Assembly: GCA_036874045.1 (NCBI GenBank)
Contig: JAZBRI010000003.1
Span: 18,577,501-18,641,500, forward strand
Length of the DNA stretch: 64,000 nucleotides
Reading direction: 5' to 3'
Source: Cymodocea nodosa
Lineage: Eukaryota; Streptophyta; Magnoliopsida; Alismatales; Cymodoceaceae
The notes beneath the pieces were generated by a model. The model ran no database searches. It was not told the DNA's origin and was given only the letters and a program-made list of their open reading frames with translations. The stretch's first letter is position 1, and every line of letters starts with the position of its first letter. Below are positions 32,096-42,437 of this stretch, one piece after another. A program made the position numbers and the translations under genes.

Positions 32096-33438
32096 ATGAG
32101 CACATAGATTCATTCTCCTAGCACTAAACGATTAGTAAGAACACCTACACAGGATTATTCAACAAAGAGATGTACTAAAATTTTTTCTAAATTGGACTTT
32201 AATGAAATCCTTAGGGGTGTAGCTAACCTTTCTTTAAAAGAGAACGAAGATATGGCTGCTCCAGTAGAGAAACCATTAGGGGAAATTCTATATCCTAAAT
32301 TAGTTGATGAACCTTCATGTATTCGATTGTCAAACTTTAAGGGAGATAGGTTTGAATTGAAATCTAATTATATTAGTCAATTGCCACATTTTCATGGATT
32401 AGAAAGATAGGATGCCTATTATTTCCTTAGAGAATTTAATGAAGTTTGTCAAATGATGAAAATGCCGAATAAGAGTATAGATGCTATTAAACTTAGATAT
32501 ATCCCTTTTGCTTTAAAAGACACAACTAAGAGATGGTTATGTACTCTATCGCCTGATTCAATTTCTACATGGACTGAATTTTGCTCTATTTTTCTAGAAA
32601 GATATTATCCAACACATCAAACGATTAAAAAGAAAAAGGAAATATTAATGTGTAGCCAAAAAAAGGGAGAATCATTCTGGAAATATTTTGAAAGATTTAA
32701 AGATTTACTGACTCAATGTTCGCATCATGCAATGAGTAAAGTACAATTGATAGGTATAATTTATGAAGGCATAGATGTTTCAACGAAATCTTTATTAGAA
32801 TCTACTTGTCAAAATGGATTTTTAAAATTGTATAGTGAAGAAGCATGAGCATACTTAGAAAACTTTGCAAAAAGAACTGCATAGTGGGAAAACTCAACTG
32901 AAACTATTGTAGATAAAAGAATATTGCCAAGGGGAATGCATGAAATAGATTCAAGCACTATGCTTGAAGTTAAATTAACAAAGAAAATAGAAGAGTTATC
33001 ATTAAATCAAAAACTAGCAGAAAAGAGTGCAAACGTTAATGATTTAGATATTATTTATGCTAGAAACCAGAAAGATAACTTTGGAAATTCTTATAACCCT
33101 AAGTGGAGAAATTACCCAAATTTATCTTGGAGAAATAACAATTTCCAGGTAGGAGAAAATATAAATGACAAAAATATAAGTTATGAAGCATTAATTGAAC
33201 AAGGATCTAGAATAGAGAAGTTAGAAAAGATAATTCAACAATTAAAGAATCGTTTAGATTTTGTATTTGGAAATGCTGTAATTCAAAATCAAAATATAAA
33301 TAGAAATATACCCCTTAGATAGAAAGAATCAATAGAAGTTAGACCTACTAGAGGATTGCCAATGTAAAGTAGTACCTAACCCTATTAATAGAATTGTTAA
33401 TGAAATTGATACCTCCTCTAGGAGGGTAACTGAATGAA
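32096..33438 (+). pseudogene. gag: G2 capsid Gag without zinc knuckle
   Basis: Gypsy capsid-type Gag of about 440 codons. The ATG at 32096 is supported by the identical start in G3. Retrotransposon capsid pattern: ISQLPHFHGLE, YYFLREFNEVCQMMKMP, AIKLRYIPFALKDTTKRWL, TWTEFCSIFLERYYP, GESFWKYFERFKDLL, LIGIIYEGID. Then YNPKWRNYPNLSWRNN, normally found after the knuckle in Athila Gag, and a coiled coil (IEKLEKIIQQLKNRL). No CCHC knuckle lies between, in either copy. Stops near 32105, 32408, 32846, 32882 and 33319. It lies downstream of pol, not at the 5' end. Confidence 0.85.
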
Positions 33439-33553
33439 ACATCATAACTGAAGTAACTATGTATAATATAGTAAGTAGAAAAATATAAAAAAAATATAAG
33501 TTTAATTATAGTTAGTAGTATCATAGAGTTATTACTTAACTCAACAAACTTAA

Positions 33554-33649
33554 TCCGTTGAGTTATGACCTAACTCCACGAGGGTATGAAGTAGCTATGT
33601 TGATTTTGTCTTTGTTAATTTTTTTTTATGTCATACAGAATCATAACAG
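33554..33649 (+). promoter_or_regulatory. Motif pair and splice-acceptor-like site before F-box gene
   Basis: TCCGTTGAGTTA (33554-33565), 5-nt spacer, TAACTCCACGAG (33571-33582). Then a pyrimidine-rich TTAATTTTTTTTTATGTCATACAG ending at about 33638, just before the ATG at 33650. G3 has the equivalent (CTCGTGGAGTTA and TAACTCAACGAA at 38539-38567, and GTTTATGTTATATAG). A spliced or internally initiated F-box transcript is inferred. Confidence 0.45.
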
Positions 33650-34782
33650 ATGGAATTGATGAAACTATCACTGAATGCACTAAGGGTAATATTGAGTAAC
33701 CTATCAGCTAAAGATCTATGCAAATTTTGTTGTGTCAAAGGAAATCAAAGACTGTGTTAGAGAAAAATATTTTCATGGACTACAAGCTGCAAAGATGACT
33801 AAGATTAAAGATGGATTTTTATGGAAGTCATTTAATCGTAGTTCAATCAACTATGAATATCTGAATATGGATGAAACTACTGGAATTCCACCCAATACAT
33901 TAGAAGGAATAAATCATATTATGGGGATGGATGAATGATTAATTATATACAGAACCAAACCAAGGTATGCAATTCTGTTACCTGATATTTTGATTAGAAA
34001 TCCTATCACAAGAGAAGAATGGAATATAGGAAGACCTAACAGATATGAAGTACCATTTGAAAATTGTGGGTCAGCTTTAATCTTTTTTGAGAAATTTTCG
34101 ACCATTCCTAAAAAATTATATTATTGGAGACCAACTAGAAACTAGGATGAAGATTTATGCTTAAGTGTGTATAATTTTCTGAATAGATTTTGGACTGAAA
34201 ATATTATGATATATCTAGGATAGAAAGCATTAATTAACAACATGCATGTCATACTTGATGGATATATATATCTAGTCACAGATATATCAGTTGCATTTAG
34301 ATCTGATTTATGCATAGTAAGCATAGACAGTTATGATGATTTTATAGAAATATTACCTATACCAAGTGATATAGCTAAACCACCATCTGTAGAATATGAT
34401 AAAATTCAATTAGGAATGTGATATAATGAATATGATGATCCTACTTTGTCTGATAAGATGGTGGGATGAATTGAAGAAATTTCAAATACGGATTATAAAA
34501 GACCTAAATGAATGGATGTGGGAAGAGGAATATATTGAAATAGATGTAGAAATAGAAACAGCTACACTATCTTGGAACAGAAGAAGATCTCTTTCTGCAT
34601 TTCATTTTATTAATGGAAATACACTTATATTTATTATTGATAACATATTTCAAGTTTACAAATTAACAAGGAAAATAGAGTGCATTGAAACAGAATTGAT
34701 AGCAAGAAGAATTATACCAAAAAAGTTTGCTTGGACTGACACGCTTATTCCATTTGTTACTACTTTTCAATCATGTTCTTAA
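33650..34782 (+). pseudogene. G2 F-box / F-box-associated (kelch-like) gene
   Basis: Plant-type F-box protein of about 375 codons. N-terminal F-box: MELMKLSLNALRV then ILSNLSAKDLCKFCCV, matching the F-box pattern L-x-x-x-L-x-x-I-L-S-x-L-x-x-K-D-L and then C-V-S-K, the last part after a one-base frameshift near 33736. After it are ILIRNPITREEW, like the NPxTRE motif after plant F-boxes, MHVILDGYIYLVTD like a propeller blade (VDGxLY), and an ending WTDTLIPFVTTFQSCS like the common C-terminus of plant F-box propeller proteins. F-box proteins recruit substrates to SCF ubiquitin ligases. Several stops and frameshifts (33939, 34143, 34219, 34421). Conserved in G3 in the same place after Gag. Confidence 0.75.
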
Positions 34783-34917
34783 AGTGTGATTCTGTGTTTT
34801 TAATGTTGTGTAGTCTACATTTATGTGTTAAAAAAAAGAAAAGAAAAAGAAATCAGAATGTTTAACTGAAACTCAGTAAATTATCTGAAATCCTGAAAGA
34901 GCTAAAATGTTGATTTT

Positions 34918-35705
34918 TAGATTAAAGGAAATACATATGATCAATGATACATTTAATTTGATTGATTAAACTTGTAGAATGATTTATGTGTAGATCTTAT
35001 TAAACTACAAAAAAAGTATGAGCTTATTGATATGGATTCATATTTTCAGTAAATAATAAGAGTAGGAATATACGAGATTTGTGTTTCATTGCATCTATAT
35101 TAATGAAATACATATATATACTGTGTTGAAAAGAAAAAAAAAAAGAAAATTTTGCGAGTTTATTGACTTGTTTGATCACGAGCCTTTTGTACTTGAGCAG
35201 ATAGGTATGTAAGGATTGTTGACCTGAAAAAGGACTCTTTAAATCTAGCAACCTAAGATCCTAATCAGTTATGGGATTGTTGACTGAAAGCTCGATACAT
35301 GGGTACACTAGAAAGCTCTTGTATGATTCAAGCTTGTCAAATTAACTTTTAAAGTACAAATATGCATATACTGTTCTGAAAAGATACAAGTGTTTTGTGA
35401 AATACAGATATCTTCTGAATTGAGTATATGTTCTGTTATCTAAAATTGCTGAAGTATGAATCTAGAATAGACTTTTGAAGTTGTTTATTTGAGATACAAT
35501 TCTTTATTCTACTGTGTTAATCATATTGACTTGGATTGTGTTTTGATTCATATGTACTTGAAATTTATTCTAGAAATCATATTGGAAAATTCAGGATGAT
35601 AAATGTTGAAAAGAAAAAAAAAATGATAATATAATTAACACTTATGTGATGCTGATATATTTTGTATGTAATTTACATATATTCTAAATATATTTGCAGG
35701 TTGAA
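34918..35705 (+). other. Noncoding cassette of G2, homologous to copia post-pol cassette
   Basis: Aligns with copia C2 about 9762-10580 over its whole length: TGATTAAACTTGTAGAAT, TGAGATTTGTGTTT-like, TTTGATCACGAGCC, ACTTGAGCAGATAGGTATG, GAAAGCTCTTGTATGATTC. Splice-like ends: GTATGTAA with GT at 35205 and TATATTTGCAG ending 35699, 495 bp apart. The region is AT-rich without ORF. Such similarity between copia and gypsy elements is not expected by descent. Confidence 0.75.
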
Positions 35706-35865
35706 GAGGAGAAAACAAAGTTAAAATAGATTACTGAAGCATACAAAATATCTATATAGTAATCTAATTCATTATTCTGAAGAAGAACAAAATGAAGAAT
35801 TAAATCTAGCACTTTAGAAAGATCAATTAGTTAGATCTTAGTTTGCTAAGGGACTAGCAAAATTT

Positions 35866-35879
35866 AAGTATGGGGGAAG
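35866..35879 (+). other. G2 polypurine tract
   Basis: AAGTATGGGGGAAG directly before the LTR start TGTTTAG at 35880. This is the expected plus-strand primer of an LTR retrotransposon and shows this LTR served as the 3' LTR of the sequence to its left. Confidence 0.75.
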
Positions 35880-37842
35880 TGTTTAGATTGAAAAAGTACA
35901 TAATATTAACAATTAAATGATGGTTAATTACATAATTTTTAGCTTATCATATGAAAATTAAGTCATTATGTTATAATTGCACTGTTATATGCTTTAATGA
36001 AAGAATCTACATAATTCCAAGAAATTAACGTTAATTTAGTACATTATGAACTGTCGAAAAATTGCAGGCTATGAAACTCTTTAGTATCCGAATTTTCTAT
36101 TATTTTGAAGAGTTATGTTTAATGTATCAGACAATTATGTTTTAAATACTTAAAGAATATTTTATTATTTCTTAGATTACACGTGTTGAAACTATAATGC
36201 ATGACTTAAGAGGATTTTCAGTAAGTTATTTGTTAACTATCCGAAATGCATCTGAGCATCGGATAGTTAGGTTCATAAGTGTCCAAAATATTTGAACTTG
36301 TTAAGTTAGAATTATGCACATGTTGAATTTAAATGCTTTAGTATATCACGTGAGATGCACATGTATAACTCGTTAAGTTAGCATAACTGTATGCGTTGAG
36401 TTACATGAATACACACTAAGGTAACACGTTACGTTAGCAGCTTATTTCTTTAGTGCACGTGTTTTATAGTTAAATCAACGAAGTAAGTCCGTTGAGTTAT
36501 CTATAACTCCACGGACCATTTATTTTCTAATATGCCACTGTAGCAGTTACAGAAACAAGACATTCGAAGGAAAACCATGATTCCACGTATCATGCAGGAA
36601 ATCGCTCGTGGAAGGAAGAAGAAATCACCATCGTTGATATGAACGAAGGAAATCCAACTGATCATCGAAGTAGAAGCAGTTATTACTAAGAAATATAAAA
36701 GAAAAGGAGAAAAAACGAAGAAGAGTGTGGCTAGTGTGTGTGTAGAGGAGGAGGACCGTGCTAACTGTAGGCAGCGACGAAAGTTCCTTGAAGTTCCACA
36801 CAACCATCACCACCATGACCATAATCACCAACCATTGGAGGTCTGTGAGGATACTTTCCTGATGTTGGGTTGATTCCGAGCCAAACACAGTGCTTGACAA
36901 CCACTATGAGGAGTGATCGCGTCGTAGGAAGGGAAGCCACTTTCACCAAGCACCGACTCATATCTCAAGAGATTGTAATGCTTCTAGCCTTGGTTTTGGG
37001 TTGATGCCAGTATGCTGAAGAGGAGATCAACTTGCAATTCTGGACTCGCGATTCTATAGGGAGAGGAGACAGAATTGTAAGTTGTTAAATTTTCAGTGGT
37101 GTAATCACGTTGCATGTAGTGACGAAAGTTTTTACTATCGATAGAGATTACTTTTATATTTCACCTTTTGCCCATTTTCATGATCATATCAAAACAAAAA
37201 TACCAAAAACAACTTATCTATCTTTATAGTTTGAGTGTTGTATTGTTTGTTTTGTATCGTGATTAATATTATCATTGTCAGTGTTGTGAATGTTTCATGT
37301 TTGTTTAATTTAGAAAATAGAAAATAGTTTTATAGTTTACTGAAATTGAATCATTCTTGATACTTAAAGATTTTAATGGTTACTGTTTGAAATATCTGAA
37401 TGTTAGTGTTATTGAATGATAAATCTAATATTAACTAGCATTAAAGAGCCTAATTGATGTTATTTACAATCTGTGGAACCGCCCAATGGTTGGCCGAATT
37501 CCTTTGTAAATAGCAGTATTAAACTAGATAGATTGCTTCGTTGAGTTAATTCAATTCCACGAGATTAGTCTGTTGAGTTAGCTATAACTCAACAAAGTGC
37601 TTATTGAATATATAAATTCCATTATTAAAAATGGAATAGTACACAATTCTTGCTCAATTCTCTATAGGATTGACCTGTACTTGCACACAAATACAATATA
37701 CACTATGCACTTACAGTTAAAATACAAATTGGAATTAATATCTAATTTGTGTGAAAGATTGTTTGTTGACTTCTAAAAGGAATTACTGATATGCATAAAG
37801 ACAAATTAACTAAGTTATAAACAAAAGTTAATAAGACAAACA
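35880..37842 (+). repeat. G2 LTR (1963 bp)
   Basis: Begins TGTTTAGATTGAAAAAGT and ends AAGACAAACA; aligns with the G1 LTR. Inverted pairs at 36488-36515 (TCCGTTGAGTTA, TCTA, TAACTCCACGGA) and 37569-37596 (TCTGTTGAGTTA, GCTA, TAACTCAACAAA). TATA-like ATATAAAAG near 36695. GTACTTGCAC...GTGCA-like block near 37675. CGGATAGTTA near 36258. It contains the second copy of the antisense ORF (36961 to 36761). Confidence 0.9.
36761..36961 (-). other. Antisense ORF inside G2 LTR
   Basis: 66 aa, antisense to the LTR. Its first 48 residues resemble the G1 LTR antisense frame (16646): LVKVASL, SLLIVVVKHCVWLGINPTSG, KYPHRPPMVGDYG. The tails differ. Conservation could reflect selection on the LTR sequence itself. 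Not recognised. Confidence 0.3.
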
Positions 37843-37849
37843 AGTTTTC

Positions 37850-37867
37850 TAGCGTTGTTGCCGAGGA
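37850..37867 (+). other. Gypsy primer-site sequence after the G2 LTR
   Basis: TAGCGTTGTTGCCGAGGA resembles the Asp-tRNA-like site of G1, at the same 7-base distance from the LTR end. A shorter partial duplicate (AACAAGTTCTCTAGTGCCGCC) follows. So this one LTR has a polypurine tract on its left and a primer site on its right. The right-hand internal region is lost after about 50 bases, at the G3 junction (about 37898). Confidence 0.6.
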
Positions 37868-37898
37868 ACTAAACAAGTTCTCTAGTGCCGCCTAAAAA

Positions 37899-38470
37899 TT
37901 CAATCAATATATCATAGTATTTTTAGTCCAAGATCTATTCAAAAAATTATACACACTTAAGCATAGATCCTCATCCCAATTTCCAATTTGTCTCCAGTAA
38001 TACAATCTTTTAGGAATTGTCGAATTTTTATCAGAAAATGTTAAAGCTAACCCACAATTTTCAGTTGATACTTCAAATCTATTAGGCATTCCTATATTCC
38101 ATTCTTCTCTAGTGATAGGAATTCTAATCAAAATATCGGGTAATAGAATTGCATACCTTGGTTTGGTTCTGTAAACAATTAATCATTCATCTATTCCCAT
38201 AATATGATCTATTCCTTCTAATGTATTGGGTGGAATTCCAACATTGTCTTCCATATTCAAATATTCATAACTGATTGAACTATGATTAAATGACTTCCAT
38301 AAAAATTCATCTCTAATCTTAGTCATCTTTGCAACTTGCAGTCCATGAAAATATTTTTCTCTGACACAGTCTTTAATCTCTTTTGACACAACACAATCTG
38401 CATAGATCTTTAGCTGATAGTTACTCAGTACTTCCCTTAGCGTATCTAGTGGTAATTTCATTAATTCCAT
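37899..38470 (-). pseudogene. G3 F-box gene, 3' truncated
   Basis: Second copy of the transposon F-box gene, minus strand, ATG at 38470-38468. It starts MELMKLPLDTLREVLSN, with the canonical F-box L-P-x-D-x-L. One-base losses then shift the frame through the middle of the F-box before VSKEIKDCVREKYFHGLQ. Downstream: IPITREEW, CGLALTFSDKNSTIPKRLYYW. Cut at about 37899, corresponding to G2 position about 34210, so the C-terminal half is absent. A stop near 38182 matches the G2 stop at 33939. Confidence 0.72.
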
Positions 38471-38688
38471 CTGTTGTGATTCTATATAACATAAACAAAA
38501 TTTAGCAAAGATAAAATTAACATAACTACTTATTTACCCTCGTGGAGTTAGGTCATAACTCAACGAATTAAGTTTGTTGTGTTAAGTAATAACTCTACGA
38601 TACTACTTACTATAATTAAACTTCCATTTTTTTCTTTTTATATTTTTCTTTTTACTATATTATACATAGTTACTTCAATTATATTGAT

Positions 38689-40029
38689 TCATTCAATTTC
38701 CCTCCCATAGGAGGTATCAATTTCATTAATAGTTCTATTGATAGGGTTAGGTACTACTTGCATTGGCAATCCTCCAATAGGTCTAACTTCTATTAATTCC
38801 TTTTGTCTAAGGGGTATATTTCTATTCATATTTTGATTTTGAATGGCAGCATTTCCAAATACATGATCTAGACGATTGTTTAATTGTTGAATTATCTTTT
38901 CTAACTTCTCTATTCTAGATCCTTGTTCAATTAATGCTTCATAACTTATATTTTTGTCATTTATATTTTCTCCTCCCTAGAAATTGTTATTTCTCCAAGA
39001 TAGGTTTGGGTGATTTCTCCAATTAGGGTTATAAGAATTTTCGAAGTTATCTTTCTAGTTTCTAGCATAAATAATATCTAAGTCATTAATGTTTGCATTC
39101 TTTTCTACTAGCTTTTGATTTAATGATAACTCTTCTATTTTCTTTGTTAATTCAACTTCAAACATAGTGCTTGAATCTATTTCGTGCATTCCCCTTGGCA
39201 ATATTCTTTTATCTGTAATAGCTTCAGCCGAGTTTTCCCACTATGCAATTTTTTTTGCAAAGTTTTCTAAGTATGCCCATGCTTCTTCACTACACAGTTT
39301 TAAAAATCCATTCTGATAAGTAGATTCTAATAAAGATTTAGTTGAAACATCTATGCTTTCATAAATTATACCTATTAATTGTGCTTTACTCATTGCATGA
39401 TGTGGACATTGAGTTAATAAATCTTTAAATCTTTCAAAATATTTCCAGAATGATTCTCCCTATTTTTAGCTACACATTAATATTTCCTTTTTCTTTTTAA
39501 TCGTTTGATGTGTTGGATAATATTTTTTCAAAAAAACTAAACAAAATTCAGTCCATGCATAAATTGAATTAGGCAATAGAGTATATAACCATCTAACTGT
39601 TATGTCTTTTAAAACAAAAGGAATATATCTAAGTTTAATAGTATCAATACTCATGTTCGGCATTTTCATCATTTGACAAACTTCGTTAAATTCTCTAAGG
39701 AAAAAATAGGTAACTTGTCTTTCTAATCCATGAAAGTGTGGCAATTGGCTAATATAATTAGATTTTAGTTCAAACCTATCTCCCTCAAAGTTTGGCACTC
39801 GAATACATGAAGGTTCATCAACTAATTCAGGATACAGAATTTCCCCTAATGGCTTTTCTACTAGAGTAGCCATATCTTCATTCTCCTTTAAAGAAAGGTT
39901 AGCTACACCCCTAAGGATTTCGTTAAAGTCTAATTCAGAAAATATTCCAATACGTCTCTGTGTTGAATAATCCTATGTAGGTATTCTTACTAATTGTTTA
40001 GTGCTAGGAGAACGAATCCATGTGCTCAT
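38689..40029 (-). pseudogene. gag: G3 capsid Gag without zinc knuckle
   Basis: Second copy of the capsid Gag, starting MSTW at 40029, with the same order as G2: SQLPHFHGLERQVTYFFLR, IKLRYIPFVLKDITVRWL, CLVFLKKYYPTHQ, GESFWKYFERFKDLL, YNPNWRNHPNLSWRNN, coiled coil, then VRPIGGLPMQVVPNPINRT, ending TGA at 38691-38689. Stops near 39465, 39975 and others. Again no CCHC knuckle, so its absence is a family trait and not one deletion. The leader to 40224 matches G2 31905-32095. Confidence 0.83.
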
Positions 40030-40224
40030 AAACTCTTAGCATAAAGTAAAATAGCAGAAGATTAATTACATACTAGTTCGAAACTTTGTTTTCAGTAAAT
40101 AGTTGTTAACGGATGAAGTTGAATCAGCTACTTCTCCTTTTAGTTCCCCAACGAATTTTCTTTTCTTTCCTCAAGTGCTAGTAACTCGTAAATAACATTC
40201 TGTTCTATATTTATAATGCACATC

Positions 40225-41896
40225 TATAGGATCGTATGGCTACACAAGAGAGGGGTGAATTGTGTTTTTCAATATTTTTGAATATAATTGAAACTTTAAA
40301 ACTCAAAAACAAGTCAAGACATTGTATTCATAAAATCATTTTTATTCAACATTTCAATTACAATATACAATTCAATTCTCCTCAGAAATTGTAAATGCAA
40401 TTATATATCGATACCATGTTTCATCTATACAATTTCATAACTACAAACATAGAAAACTAATTTGCAGAATTTAAAACATTTCTCCCTATTTGAGATCTTT
40501 CTTCTTCTTCCCTTTCTTCTTCATCAATTCTTCAATGACTAATATCTTGTCTTTCTCTGCTTCACCGAATTTGCTTTCTTCTGATACTTTAAATCTTCAG
40601 TGACGTAAATCTAACCATTTCTACTTCACTGAATTTTCTTCCATCTAATACTTCAAATCTTCAGTGACATATATCTTACCTTTTTCTACTTCACTAAATT
40701 TTCTTTCACCTGATACTTCAAATCTTCAGTGACATATATCTTACCTTTTTATGCTTCACTGAATTTTCTTTCACTTGAGAGCTTTTCCCTGAATAGGTGT
40801 TTTTGATCTCTAAAAAGATTTTTCTTTCGGTGTGTAGGGATAACTGATCAACAAGAATTCTATGCCTTTTATACTGTATCTTCATTTCATGCATATCCTC
40901 CACGTTTAATCACAATCAGTCTTCCACTTCTTCACATCTTTTCTTTTTCCTTCATCGAAATACACATATTCTGACCCACGTTTACATTTCGAATTTTCTT
41001 TAATCATCAATCCTGGATCTCTGAAAAATTTCCTGCAAAATAAACTTTCTCGTCCAAAATATTTCATCAAGTGTAATAAGAAGTTGTTAGTTTAATGTTA
41101 ACTAAACGAGTAACCCAAGTATATATATAACTTAACGTTTCTAACTTAACGAGTTCCTCATGTGCCAACTCATGTGACAAGCACTGTAGCTAACTCAACG
41201 AACTATCTTCGTGGTGTTATGCTAACTCAACGAACCATCTTTGTGGTGTTACGATAACTTAATGAACCAATAATAAACAAATGTTTTTATAATAAGAATT
41301 TTACCACGTGCAAAAATAACAACTTAAGTTTATAACGCTAACCTAACATGTTGCCTTAGTGTTCAATATAGCAACTCAACATGTTTAGTTATGTTAACTT
41401 AACGAGTTAAACATGTGCAGCTCATGTGATACAATATAACATTCGTAACTTATAATTTCACCATGTGTACAACACTAACTTAATGAATTCGTCTCTTCTT
41501 TTACTCATTAACTTAACGAGTTCTCACGTGACCTATTTTAACCTTTAAGCCTCTAACTTAATGAGTTCTCACATGATCTCTATACGAACAAAACTCTAAC
41601 TTAACGAGTTGTCTAAACGTGCACTGTTCAAGATATAGAGGATATAACTTTAAAACATATCATGCTTTTCAATAAAAATACACGTTAACTTAACATTTAG
41701 TTAAATGAGAAATTAACGTAATGAAACGACTAGTTATTAACTTAGTATAATTTTAGATCCAATACAGACAAGTATTTATATCAGTAAGCTTTTTCTGTAT
41801 TAATTGATGTACTTAATTTCATTTCACAAGCAATAGTAATTGAGCAAATATGATTATTTTCATTCAGCATACATCATCAAAACAAAATACTCAATA
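40225..41896 (-). repeat. C4 3' LTR (1672 bp)
   Basis: Copia LTR in minus orientation. Left end TATAGGATCGTATGG (expected TGTAGG), right end TACTCAATA (expected TACTCAACA); both terminal dinucleotides show one G-to-A or C-to-T change. A polypurine tract on its right makes it a 3' LTR. It is inserted into the G3 leader. It holds about four 65-bp repeat units (about 40530-40770) and the motif-rich part (about 41090-41720). Confidence 0.9.
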
Positions 41897-41911
41897 ATCT
41901 CTCCTTTTTGA
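41897..41911 (-). other. C4 polypurine tract
   Basis: Minus strand CAAAAAGGAGAGAT next to the LTR; the intact form in C6 is CAAAAAGGGGGAGAT. It confirms the LTR at 40225-41896 as the 3' LTR of the element to the right. 41912-42437 is AT-rich noncoding sequence. Confidence 0.8.
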
Positions 41912-42437
41912 TGATGGCAAAACCATATTAAATCAATTATGAAATATATTTAACTCAACAAAGCACCTTTGTTGGGTTAACTTTTAATTCAACAAACAAG
42001 TTTGTTGACTTAAGTTCACTTAAGCTTATTTCTATTGTTTGTGTAAATTTCATCTCTTAGAAATAAAACTTTCAAATGTCAATAATTACATAAGTATCAT
42101 TTCTCTTCCTTTCATTATATAATTCAATAACCATACAATTTTCTTTCAAATTACATTATCATCCGTTAGATTACAATAACCATATAAATATCATCTCCCT
42201 TTATAATATATGCAATTAAAATCATAATCATCTTCTTTTATAACATGTCTCCCCCTTTTTGTCATTAATCAAAAAGATAATTATAGAGAATATATATAGT
42301 AAGAGATATATTTACAACAACGCTTTTTGTAAACAATAATAAGAATTGTATGCATTTACAGAAAAATGTATTGTTCAATGAATCAAACAAGGAATAGAAA
42401 CATTACATTTTGTATTCAGATATAAGCAAGTAGATAG

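Larger units (their letters stand above)
24865..37842 (+). mobile_element. G2: gypsy element with pol, accessory ORF, capsid Gag, F-box gene and LTR
   Basis: A continuous plus-strand series with no foreign element inside: pol from protease onward, noncoding motif array, accessory ORF, motif array, capsid Gag, motif array, F-box gene, cassette, polypurine tract, LTR. The 5' LTR and gag/protease start are missing, cut by C3. I cannot prove that all parts belonged to one insertion: a pol-bearing element and a non-autonomous Gag/F-box element could be fused between 31131 and 31573. No LTR remnant is visible at that place, which favours one element. Confidence 0.55.
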
